Shown: one piece after another, positions 33,515 through 43,647 of the stretch
How positions within the stretch are numbered: the first letter of the stretch is position 1
Layout of the letters: each line of letters begins with the position of its first letter
Assembly: GCA_013368325.1 (NCBI GenBank)
Contig: JAACJK010000057.1
Location: forward strand, 1,364,001 to 1,428,000
Source: Ephemerocybe angulata
Taxonomy: Eukaryota > Basidiomycota > Agaricomycetes > Agaricales > Psathyrellaceae
Length of the DNA: 64,000 bases
Reading direction: 5' to 3'
The notes under the pieces: generated by a model
What the model was told of the DNA's origin: nothing
Database searches by the model: none
Seen by the model: the letters and a program-made list of their open reading frames with translations, nothing else
Made by a program: the position numbers and the translations under genes

Positions 33515-34153
33515 ATGGCTGCGACATCATCGAGTCTCCTCTTCGACGATATCTTCACTATCAGCGCGATTGACAAGGAGGGCAAAAAGTTCGATCGAGG
33601 TAAGGCTCTCTAGAGGCCTTCTAAGGCTGGTCCTTACATTTTGCGCTAGTGTCCCGTCTATATGCGCACTCCAAGAACTACGACATGGACCTTACCTTGG
33701 ACTACAATATCGAACTCTTCCCCCTCGAGAGTGGACAGAGCTTCGCGCTGGCTCTCTCTTCCACACTGCAACGGGGAGGTGCTTCAAAGGTTGATGGAGG
33801 GGACGGAGAGGACAAGGAACAGGATGTCTGGCGCCCAGATGGCAAGGGTCGCCGAGGGCTTGAAGATGACTACGACTATGTCATGTACGGAAAGGTGCGC
33901 GCTGATCTTTACTTGTGGAGGTTGAAACTAGAGACCAATATCATCTCTATCCAGGTGTACAAGTTTGATGGCGCAACCTCCGAGATCGTGTACGTTGCTT
34001 CATTTTGCTCACATATCTAACTTGCTGAACTTGATTGGATATAGGACTGTATACGCTTCTTTTGGCGGTCTGCTCATGTCCCTAACAGGGTCATTCCGCC
34101 ACTTGACCAGCATTGTACTGGGAGATCCCATTTACCTTCTTGTGCGCAAGTGA
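33515..34153 (+). CDS. RPB8: RNA polymerase I, II and III subunit RPABC3
   Basis: Rpb8 is a shared subunit of all three nuclear RNA polymerases and binds the largest subunit. Four exons, 33515-33599, 33650-33894, 33955-33989 and 34045-34153, join with correct phases to 157 residues (yeast 146, human 150). Conserved parts: LLFDDIFTISAIDKEGKKFD, VSRLYAHSKNYDMDLTLDYN, LFPLESGQSFALALSSTL, YDYVMYGKVYKFDG, YASFGGLLMSLTGSFRHL and the C-terminal IYLLVRK. An insert of about 15 residues rich in Gly, Asp and Glu (VDGGDGEDKEQD) accounts for the extra length and falls in the loop that is variable in all species. The third exon is only 35 nt. Confidence 0.96.
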
Positions 34154-34399
34154 TTGGCCCGCCGCTCAAGCTTTCAAGCCTCATTCGCCATGCGCCTATC
34201 TGTTTTCCAAACTCAAACTCAAACCTCCTCAAAGCGTTTGTTCGGGAGATCAGACCCACCGTACCTCCACCTCCGCTCAAACTCAACTCGCAAGCTCAAT
34301 AGAGGAAGATGAATCAAGCACGATTAAACAATATCATATAGGTCGGTATATCAAAGCACTCATAGATCCCAAAAGCCCGCATGGGTAAACTAGTATAAA

Positions 34400-35813
34400 T
34401 CAGCTCGCCTTTAATGTTCTCAGTTGATCAATCACAATAGCATCTGACGTTTGGACGTTGCGATACTTGCCCCTCTCCGGTGACAAGCCCCAGAAACGGC
34501 GACCTGCAACTTTGATGTTTACCTCCACATCTTGCAGAGGTTGGCTCCGGGCAGGAGGTGATTCCAAGGATATGTCTGACGACGGGGAGAGATGAAGCGT
34601 TGGGGGAACGGAGCAGGATATGTCGTTCTGGCTAACGCCGAAGAATTTGGCAAGCTTCTGCGTCCGTCTCGTACGCTCAGACGCTTCTGAAGCATCGGGA
34701 GTTGAAGGGTGGTTGAGGAAGGGGTTGCTGAAGGTTGGGATGTCTGATGAAGGAGCTTCGCTATCGACGGAAATTCTTTCATGAATGGGCGGCACCGCTG
34801 GGTTGACTTCTGGCTCTGTCAAGTCGACAGGGCCATTCCGCGAGGTAGGCCCACCCCCTGCCATCTCAATCAACTCTCGGCTGATCTCAGGACCAAAAAT
34901 CTACAGGCCAGTGGCTCCAAGTTAGCTCAGCGCCTAGTGCATCCGGAAAACGGATCCCACTTACCTGGGTCATCTTCCGCGCCCGTCTGACTCGGTCCTG
35001 CGTCGTTTCAGTTACTTCTGGACAGCCGTCTAGAGGAGTGTTAGGCCCTGCGCGTGTGGTGAACCTCGACCGACGACCCAAGGACCGCGATCGATTAATG
35101 GGCTGCATCCCTTTGGTAGTACTTCCTCCTTCTAGCCTTTGAAGACCGGAGAAGGCTTTCATATCGAGACTCTTCGTACGCCCCTTCCTGAAGGCTATGG
35201 TAGGATTGGGGATCGCTTCCTGTGCACTCGCGACCCGCGAACCCAGAAACGCCTCCGCTGGGATTTTCGTCTCTCCGAAATGGCGCATTAACTTGGACAT
35301 ACTGGCTTTACGTCGTTGGTTGCGGTGGAAAGCTTCATCTGACGATGTGGGGTCTCCATAAGACATGTCGTGGGGTGATAACGGGGATGTTGGTTGGGGG
35401 GAGGTGTCCGGGAGGGATGTTGTCGACCATTGTCCCGCAAAGCTTGGTGTCGTCGCATTCGGGAGCGCATCAGGGCTTGGCATCGATCCCCCGATGCTCC
35501 TCGCTTTAACATAATGAGATTTGACGCCTTCTTCTGGGAGGATTTGGTAGGAGGAAGGTGGCGGTTGGGAAGGTCTTGCCAAACGTAACATTCTCGACTC
35601 CTCAAAGTGCTGCTCTGAAGAGTCAGCGACCGAATACGGGCTACGGGGGGAGGGAGGTGTTCGTGGGTATCGGAATTGCTTGACCCTTTGTGGCGTAAGT
35701 GACTCCTCGTTGGGTCCTGGAGCGCTACGGGATCGACGTCCAGGTTTGCTGCGAGAGTCAGAGAGAGAGCGAAACAAGGAGAACCTTGAAAGCTTCTTGG
35801 AGCTCCCTAACAT
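34400..35813 (-). CDS. Ser/Pro-rich protein with three KLxxxFG repeats
   Basis: I do not recognise a named family. The start MLGSSKKLSRFSLFRSLSDS is basic and Ser-rich; an upstream in-frame ATG at 35936 is possible. The protein is mostly disordered, with many SP and TP sites that suit proline-directed kinases. A short motif appears three times: MSKLMRHFGETKIP in exon 1, RRARKMTQIFGPEIS across the single intron, and RRTQKLAKFFGVSQN near the end. The shared pattern is basic-x-x-K-(L/M)-x-x-x-F-G. The C-terminal 60 residues (VEVNIKVAGRRFWGLSPERG onward) look conserved and could be a small folded element. Function unknown; spaced helical motifs suggest a binding platform (inference). Confidence 0.65.
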
Positions 35814-36448
35814 ATATAGGAAATGGATTGTATTCAACGGCGGTACTGTCACGACAATGACAATGCGGGAGCGCGTACCTGACGTTTGGGTCCCAATCAA
35901 TGGGATATTCGCCTCCCTCGCATTTGCATTTAGCATAGCTCAGCCAACATGGAGGAACGAGGCGCCTGCGGCGAGTATTGATTTTTGCGACCTCGTGGAT
36001 AAGTAGCTGTAGCTGCAGGCGGTATCAATCTCCCTGACTATGGGCCGCATACTTATCAAAGGCACCTACCCCATGGCCCGGTTTCCACAGGCATGTCACA
36101 AGGTGCGTCACTTACGGGATGGATCTCCTCGTTTGGGCTGCATAGCAACGATGAGATCAGTCATCCAAAAAAAGTGTCGGCATCTTGGCTCTTGGGCATT
36201 TGAAATTTCGGAGGATGTTTGTAGATTACAGTGTATCGCCGGAATCGCGTATCCCTCTGCTAATACATGAGAGGACGCTCAAGCGTTTGTAGAGTCAAGA
36301 CCAAGAATGAAAGTATACAACAAGTGATTAGGAATGTCATGTTCTAGAGTATGTCCATTGAATGGGGAGTCCAAAGCAAGAAAAAAGACCTGAAATGAAT
36401 GAAAGCCGAAGTGGGTCCCACGACATATATAGATTATGAGATAAATTA
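35814..36448. promoter_or_regulatory. Upstream region of the KLxxxFG protein
   Basis: This 635 bp gap lies between the 3' end of the ARF-GEF gene and the next minus-strand start. Short open frames in it match nothing I know. The part near 36300-36450 is A/T-richer and probably holds the ARF-GEF transcript end. Confidence 0.35.
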
Positions 36449-39400
36449 CTAGATTATAAAGGGTGTATTATTTCCGTCCGTCCGGGGGTGAGCAAAGGAT
36501 ATTGTGGAAGGGACACGAATCAGAGAAACTCGCTGAGCGCAGCGTGTCTTATTCCAGGGTTCAGCCACCTCGGTGAGCTCATCCACAGTCCGCGTGGATT
36601 CTTTGTGAGATCCGCCTGTTGAGCTTGAGTACGACGCCGATCGCTCGAGCACTGAACTTCTGGATTCGTTTGAAGCAGGATAGGGGGTCGAACACGGGGA
36701 TAGATTGGAGCTGGGGGGATCAAAGAGTTCAGAAGGCGTGAGGGCGAGGCTTGCATCGAGCTCTTCAGGGTACTCCAGAGCTGACCTGAAAGACTCGGAT
36801 GTCGACGAGTTGGACCAACTCCTTGAAAAGGCTTTTGAAGGCAACATGTCAGCGGCCTCTCCTGTTCCAGGGCGTGAAATAGTCATTCGAGGAATCCTGT
36901 CTGATCTTCGATCGAGGCTCTGCTTCGCAGCTTCGAGAGCAACACTCTGCATTTGATGTAGGGATCGATCCTCAGACTCGAGGTCCCGCTGCAGGACAGA
37001 GAGGTGGCATTCCAGGCGCATGACCTCTAATCGAAGGAGCATGATCTTTCTTGCGACATGTTGAACAGGATGCAGCAGCCTGGCACGCGTCGCCCGTTGG
37101 AAGGGCTTCAATATGGCGATATTTCGCACCATACGAAGGTCCTGGTCCAACTCTGAGCGTGTCGAGTCCAATTTCGATTGTAGTTCGTCGATTTTCTGTA
37201 GTATGACACCGGCCCGGGACCTCGTTAATCGACGAGAGGATACGCTTGAGGCGCTTAAGGGGGTTTTTGGTAGCGCAAAATAGTCCCTATATGTATGTCA
37301 ACACCCGTAGCGGTAGAAGGAATAGCCGTATGCTTACTCCTCCATATACGAACCATCACTAGCCAGCTCGGCCTTGACCTTTTTGAAGGTAGATTCGAAT
37401 TGCTGGGAGGTGGCAGTATCGTAGGACATGGTGTCAACGTCAAAATCGATGGAGGGCATTATCGTCAAGCGATGGCGAGGTGTCGACAGTCCATGAGTAA
37501 AGGAGTTCGCTGACAACATCCCCATTAACTCATGAGAGTGGCTTGAATCCCAAGGGTGAGCAGAGGGAGAGGGGAGCCCAACATTGAGCTGCACATCGTG
37601 AAGCAGGGAGGTAGCTGCGGCAACACCCGTCATCTGCATTTCGTCTTGGGACATGCCGGGTGGGCGTACGCGAACGCCTGCGGACTTGAAGGCGCTAGCA
37701 TAGTTTATTTTCGTCAACCATTCATCCACATCTTCGCTGGTTGTAGCCTGGAGAAGGATCTGGCGCCCATTGGACATTACAAAGCGCAATGTGTGATCGT
37801 GCTGCACCATACGTTGAGACCTCAATTCTGATCTGAAGAAGTTGAAGGCTCACCTTTGTATAATTCCTATCGAACACCGCAACGGAGTCTTTGACGCTTA
37901 GTATTTCATCTGGCCTGGCCAAGCTCGCAATTGAATCACTTCCATCGCTCGGCGCGCTCAGGCTTTGCAGGACAGTCTCTGCGATCGAAGCGTCACGGAA
38001 GAACAGCAACTGCGACCCCGTCAGGAGGACGCTCCAAATCCGCCACTTTCGGAAGGTATTCCTCTTTCCACGAAGGCCGACGTCGTCTTTCCTATTGAGT
38101 AGGCCTACTTTTGTGACCCTAATAGTCATTGAACTTGGTGAGGATGGAAGTGGAGCAACTTCATTGGCATGATCCGCTGGGTTTGCATAGTTGCTAGGTC
38201 GGCCGCCCGATGCCTCAACCTCAATTACACCCGCAGAAGAGAAGGCCTTCTGGAGCTCTTCGTCGGACCAGAGATGAGTGCCAGCATCGTACCTGTAAGG
38301 CTCATCCAATGGCACGCAATCTTCGACCTCTCGTCGCATGTGTTCCAGTAAGTTCTGGCCCTCCGATATTAGCCACACGATCCACAAAACTGTCCACGAT
38401 TTGCTCACATTGGTGATAAGATAATAAGGGTCGATCTTGGGCTTATTCAATAGATTGGAGCTCGAGGGGCTGCGCAGTTGATGAAAGGGTGATTCGGAAG
38501 AGATTCCAACTTGGCCATTAATGTCCAAGGGGTCCTCAATGAATATGAAAGGGGCAAAAACGATGTTATCGTAAAAGCACTATGAAGGTATTTGAGTCCG
38601 TTATCGACGCTCAACTGAGGGAACCACCTACGCCCAAGACTTCAGCCGGTAAACCAACTGAAGAGGTGTTCTTGATGTAGTCCGCCTTGGACATCTTGGA
38701 TTTGTTGGACGGATTGAAGGCATCAGTGTGGAGCATGATCAGACTGAACGCCAGGAGGTAGCCATTGTCCCTTGAGGCAAACAAACTTGGATTGCAATCT
38801 GTGTAACGCGAAGAGAAGGCCTCCATGACGCGATCAATTTGTTGCGTCTCGCGGGGAAGCCCAACATCCATGAGCAGCTTCCGTAGAGCTATGTCCAAAG
38901 GCTCATCGTGAAAGTCGAAGCGAAGGAAAAAGCAATTCAACGCGTCAACGTAGAACAAATCGGAACTGCACTGATGGTTAGCGTGATTCCTCGCGAAGGG
39001 ATAGTCAAACATGCCTGGACGCCAAGATGACGGCTATTTCCGCCTTGCTTACCACTGCCCGCAGTCGCGAAACATAGACGTCAGGGGACTCGGTGTCCTC
39101 AGATGGCCTAGGGATATCTCGTGTCAACACGAGCGGACTAGCGCAAGAGGATATCGAGTGCTTTGGAGAAGCATGCGCAGAAGATGTGTCTGAGAGCGAA
39201 AAGAGGGCAGTGGAAAGTCGGCGCAATAGGGCGGGATTGGTTTGTGCGCGTGGTCTTGGAGAAGGGGCTGGCTCGGTTCTCTCTACGGAGGAGCTATTAA
39301 GGGGTTGATAGGATGAGGAAGCCCTTGCAATTGGCTCAGGTTCGGTAGTGGGGAACTCAGTCCTGTCGGGCGTCAGAGGGGGGTTGTCGGAGTGCCTCCT

Positions 39401-40390
39401 TGCCACAGATGGGCGCGGGGAGTGTCGTGTCAAGGGGTGCGATGGCGATTCGTACGAATGGTGAAGGTCGAGGTCGGATAACCGAGCAATAGGAGGGAGG
39501 GAGGGGACCTGAGGCGGCGGTGGTAGTGGGTGGCTGCTGTCCGGCTGTTCATGTGGAATAAGAGATTCTGGTGTCTTCCTCCTTGACCAAAACGAGGGTC
39601 TGCGCGACAATGGCTGGGGCGGGGAGTTTGTCGACACCGAGGCAATCCGAGATGGGGTAGAGGTATCGCTATACTTGTCCTTTGCCTTTTCTTTCTCCTT
39701 CCCCTTCCCTTTACTGTCGGTACTGACCCCTAGACCTAACCACGAGACTGCACCAAGCGACAAACCGCGGGATCGACGCCTAGGGTTATCCCGGGTTGGG
39801 GACGATGGGTCCAATTGCTGAAGGCGCTGTGAGCTTTTGTGTCTTCGTAATGGTGGGTCAACTTGCTTTTCCGCGACCGGAGAAATGAGTGGGAAGGATA
39901 CGGTCCCGCCGGCGGAAACAATGGGTTGAGAAAGTAGATCAGAACCTGCAACCGGAGGTAAACAGACAGCCAAGCTGGCACGGCCTAACTGGCTTATAGA
40001 AAGCGGGGGATGCGTTGCGGACTTGCGACTTGATGTTGACGGCCTTGGGGAATCAGAGGCCAAAGATGCGGAACGAGGTGTTGGTGGAAGCGCTTTGTCT
40101 ATGGAGAGTGGCCCAGGCGATCCTCCGCCATGATAAGTTACCTGCCTTGTAGATGGGGACGGTCGCCTTGAGGTTGCAGCAAGGTCATCGATATTCGGAA
40201 AGACATGGGTCTTCGTCTCGGTGGTGGTCTCTGTCGTCGTGGTGGTAACTTGTGTCCGGGTGGTGCGAGTTTCGGTTAGAAGGAAGGGGCTGCTGGAGGT
40301 ATATGGCGGGGGTGGTCCTGTGACAATGTCGTCGACTTCGGTTGGTGTCTCGCGAGTATTGGCGAAGAATGAAGGCAGACGACGAATCAT
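36449..40390 (-). CDS. ARF guanine-nucleotide exchange factor, Sec7-PH (EFA6/Yel1-like)
   Basis: Sec7 domains load GTP on ARF proteins; the Sec7-PH pair of the EFA6/Yel1 group acts on plasma-membrane Arf6/Arf3. The first 440 residues are disordered and Ser/Pro-rich, with a Thr repeat (TTTTTETTTETKTHVF). The Sec7 domain starts SRLRAVVSKAEIAVILASSS and continues FYVDALNCFFLRFDFHDEPL, the catalytic-loop region FASRDNGYLLAFSLIMLHTD and FNPSNKSKMSKADYIKN. The GC-AG intron at 39014-38966 falls inside it. The PH domain has VGLLNRKDDVGLRGKRNTFR, KWRIWSVLLTGSQLLFFRD and QATTSEDVDEWLTKINYASA, characteristic of EFA6. A coiled coil (KPFQRATRARLLHPVQHVAR onward) follows, then a disordered end. The ATG at 40390 is the first in frame. 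Confidence 0.88.
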
Positions 40391-40743
40391 ATAGATAGAT
40401 AGAGGCAAAGGGAGATCGTTGCGAAACCCTTTCCCCGGAGTAGCCGAATTGGGATCCCTTTGTCGGCCTGGTTTCGCTACAAATTAGCCGGCGACGAGCA
40501 GCCCTAATGCTCTAAGCCTCGCCTGATCTGGCCAGAATGGAGACCGAAGTTTCGTCGTGGAAGTTAAGATGAGGACTGACCATCAACCTTCACCCAGTGT
40601 CCAAACGTAGCACCAGAAATACAATGTCGTCATGTGACTGACTAATGATTAGAAGGGACAAAGTAGTACAGCGGCCTGAATAATGACAGAAAACTACAAG
40701 AGTGCGTCTATGAAGGTGTAACAGCACGAAGGAGTCAGGGTAA
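40391..40743. promoter_or_regulatory. Upstream region of ARF-GEF gene
   Basis: This 353 bp gap holds the ARF-GEF promoter and the NOP7 3' end. No RNA gene or clear element was found. Confidence 0.35.
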
Positions 40744-42818
40744 CTATTGAGTTGCCTTGTCCTTCTGAAGCTTGCGCCGCCGCGATTCAAGCTTGTCATT
40801 CTACATCAATCATTTAGTATCATTGTTCAAGACAGTCCAGGAAAAAAAACAGAAACTAACCTCAGCTGCCTGTTTCTGCTGACTGTACTTCATCTTCTCA
40901 TACAGCTTCCTCTGCTTATTGCTCATAAGCATTTTGTTCATGTCCTTCTCCGCGTCTTCGACGGTCTTCGACGACTTCGACGACTTCGCCGAACTCTTCT
41001 TGCTCGCCTTCTTAACCTTGGCCTCGAAAGTTCCATAGTCCATACCAGCTGCTTCGGCAGCCAGCTCTGCTGCACGCAAGGTCGCAGGGTCTTCTGTCAC
41101 CGATGCAAGGGCAGCTTCCACGTTGTCCTTGCTAGGCTCCGTTTCCTCGTCGTCTGAAGCTGCCTCCTCTGCCTCCTCCTCCTCCACGTCCGACATGTCC
41201 ACATCATCCCCTGCCTCGGCCTCAGCGGTAGGATCATAGGCACCGTTGTATTCGCCGAATGGACTGAGATGGGGTGGTAGGGACTTGCCCTGGGCGTATG
41301 TATCCTCCAACAGGATCTTGGATGCATTGATCGAATCGACGACCCATTGGGGCTGGACAAACTTTCTTCTAAGGCGAAGGTCGCGCTGAGCGGGTGTCTC
41401 CTCCTTCTGGACGGATGGCCTATCGATGATAACATGTGTGATGTTTTCGTCCGATTCGTCGAAGGGGGATCCGCTGCCAGATGACGCTGGCCAACCAACT
41501 CGCCCACCGAAGGACCGGATGAGGAACTCGAACACAGATCGTGGAACCTCACGGGAGATCCAAAAGGTGTATGGCGCGAAGAGATTCGAGGTACTAGAGG
41601 TTGGAAGGGAGGAGAGAGTCTGCAGTGTTGGGAGATCGGAGGCGACTTGGGTATGGGACGTTTGGGGAACAAATGCCTCTTCCTCCTCGACATTTTCCTC
41701 TAGTTCGGCCATTTCGCTGTCCCCGCTTTCCTGCTCTCCAGATGCCGCCGTAATGCTCTTGATTGTTTGTCGGACGTCCTTGCCTGTGACTGTTCGGCCA
41801 TCGACAGCAACGGATTTGATTTTCTCGGCAGCCTTTTTGACCTGTACCTCTGCGGTCTGAAGGCTGAAGGCACCAACGCCGGCAGCGGTATCGTCTTTCT
41901 TGGCATCGAGCGGAGGAGGGTAAACGAGGGTCGCGTCGGTGTAGAGCTTGAAGTTGACAAATCCAAGAAGAGTTTGATAGAGCTCAAGGAATGTGAGCAT
42001 GACACGAAGATCGACATCGGGGGGAACCTGAAATCAACAGAACGTCAACCGTCGGCCCACAAAACGGAAAAGCTGGGGCGTACATTTTGCGTGAACGAGT
42101 AAGGGATGAGCCATGTTATCGTTTGGTCCATGACTTCAGCCTGGTAATACACTCCTTTGATTGAGAGGAAAACCTTGCGAAGGCTGTGGGTGTGCATGAT
42201 GTAGAGCTGCCATTCGGCCGCAAGACGAGCACAGTTTTCAACGATTTCCCGGGGTAGGCGAGTGGTACTTGGAAGCGTGGCAAACAAGAAGATCATGCAC
42301 AAAGCATCGTCGATGTCCCGAAGAGCGTCGATGAAAGTGGGGTATCTAGACCCTGCCAGTGAGAACGAAATCCAGAGCCAGAGAGGGCCCGACGTACCGC
42401 TCCTTAATGATATGGTCAAGTCGATAAACAGGTTTGTTGTCCTCCAGGCTCTTTGCTGCACTCCACTCTCCTCTTCCGAGGGCCCTCGACAACTTCTTGG
42501 CGAACGCCTTGTGCTCCCGCAGCTTTTTTAAGACCGGCTCATGTGCCAAGTATGCAATGTCTTTCGTATAGTAGAACGAAGTAGGTGCAGAGGACCCCTT
42601 GTTGGCCTTTTTCCGGCTTCTGGGTTCCCTGGGGAAGATGCCTAAAAACGAATAGAATCGTAAGGACCAACTGAAATGTATGGATATCAGAACGCGCCTT
42701 TGAGGATGCAGAGCCGTCTGAAATCTGCAAGAGAGCACTGAAGCTTCTTTACGGCCTGACTTCTCGTGGTGAAGTTTTTGGCGGCGCCTGCCTTGCCCTT
42801 GACCTTTAAGCGACCCAT
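40744..42818 (-). CDS. NOP7: Pescadillo homologue Nop7 (60S ribosome assembly)
   Basis: Nop7/PES1 with Erb1/BOP1 and Ytm1/WDR12 forms the PeBoW complex needed for ITS2 processing in the nucleolus. The start [20 protein letters not shown] is diagnostic. The pescadillo N-domain reads [58 protein letters not shown] and [20 protein letters not shown]. The BRCT domain covers [20 protein letters not shown] and [14 protein letters not shown] to [18 protein letters not shown] long acidic stretch ([20 protein letters not shown]) and a basic coiled end closing [16 protein letters not shown] follow, the last piece being a separate short exon. It shares a 153 bp divergent promoter with SMD2, a gene for another core RNA-processing factor. 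Confidence 0.96.
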
Positions 42819-42971
42819 GTTGAAGTGAACTGGGTATAATTTTGGAGGATAGCAGTTTGATGGATCGAAAATGTTGAGTCTGTTTGGTAAATCCGTGAGT
42901 CCCAAACAGTCGACCTTGCCGTCGTCGCGCGCCAAAGCTCAACTTGAACGCTCATAACGATCAAGGTCAAC
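42819..42971. promoter_or_regulatory. 153 bp bidirectional promoter, NOP7 / SMD2
   Basis: This gap separates two essential RNA-processing genes transcribed in opposite directions. Confidence 0.4.
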
Positions 42972-43584
42972 ATGAGGTTTGGACTCTCTCGATAAGATGT
43001 GCAGGCAGATGCTGATTTGCTTCGACTCTTTTCCAGTCAATACGTTCACGTCCCGAAATCCGAGCTCGATGAAGCGCAGTTGAGAGCCCTCGAGGAGCAC
43101 GAAATCTCGCAAGGACCTCTGTCGGTGCTGCAGCAAGCAGTCCGCAATCATGCCCAAGTTTTGATCTCGTTGAGGAACAACAAGAAGCTTCTTGCCCGCG
43201 TCAAGGCATTTGATCGCCACAGCAACATGGTGAGCCGGATGGATACTTGCGAATGTAAATCGAAGATAACTAACTGGGTACCTAGGTCCTTGAAAACGTT
43301 AAGGAGGAAAGTCCTTGCCTTCTCGAAAATGGAGAAATGATCTTACCCTCATCTCCAGATGTGGACAGAAATACCCAAAGGAAAGAACAAGAAACCAGTG
43401 AATAAGGACAGGTTCATCAGCAAGATGTTCCTTCGGTATGCATTTCCTCCTGTCTGCCATCATACATTGCTCATGATCCCCCTTTTGCCTCCAGAGGGGA
43501 TTCTGTAATTCTCAGTATGTCACTCGTTACCCTCCATTGGCCCGTCCTAACACTCTACCCTTAGTCCTCCGGAACCAGGCTTAA
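42972..43584 (+). CDS. SMD2: Small nuclear ribonucleoprotein Sm D2
   Basis: Sm D2 is one of the seven proteins of the Sm ring on spliceosomal snRNAs. Six exons can be joined: 42972-42976 (only ATGAG), 43037-43229, 43286-43306 (21 nt), 43359-43435, 43495-43514 and 43565-43584, giving 111 residues (human 118). The product starts [20 protein letters not shown], contains [40 protein letters not shown] (Sm1), [16 protein letters not shown] and SKMFLRGDSVILILRNQA (Sm2). The third intron would begin with GA (43307-43358); it is needed to link VKE to MWTE, which are adjacent in every Sm D2 I know. Five introns in a 111-residue gene, three exons of 21 nt or less besides the first, is extreme. Confidence 0.93.
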
Positions 43585-43647
43585 CTTCTTCGGCATCGGC
43601 TTTACAGAGCGCCTTCCAGTTACTGCCAACGTGTGTACATATATCTG

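Noticed and set aside
35813..35936. Earlier start for the KLxxxFG protein at 35936
   Set aside because: The extra 41 residues look like leader sequence and contain a possible intron; the Met before LGSSKKLSRFSLFRS gives a more natural N-terminus.
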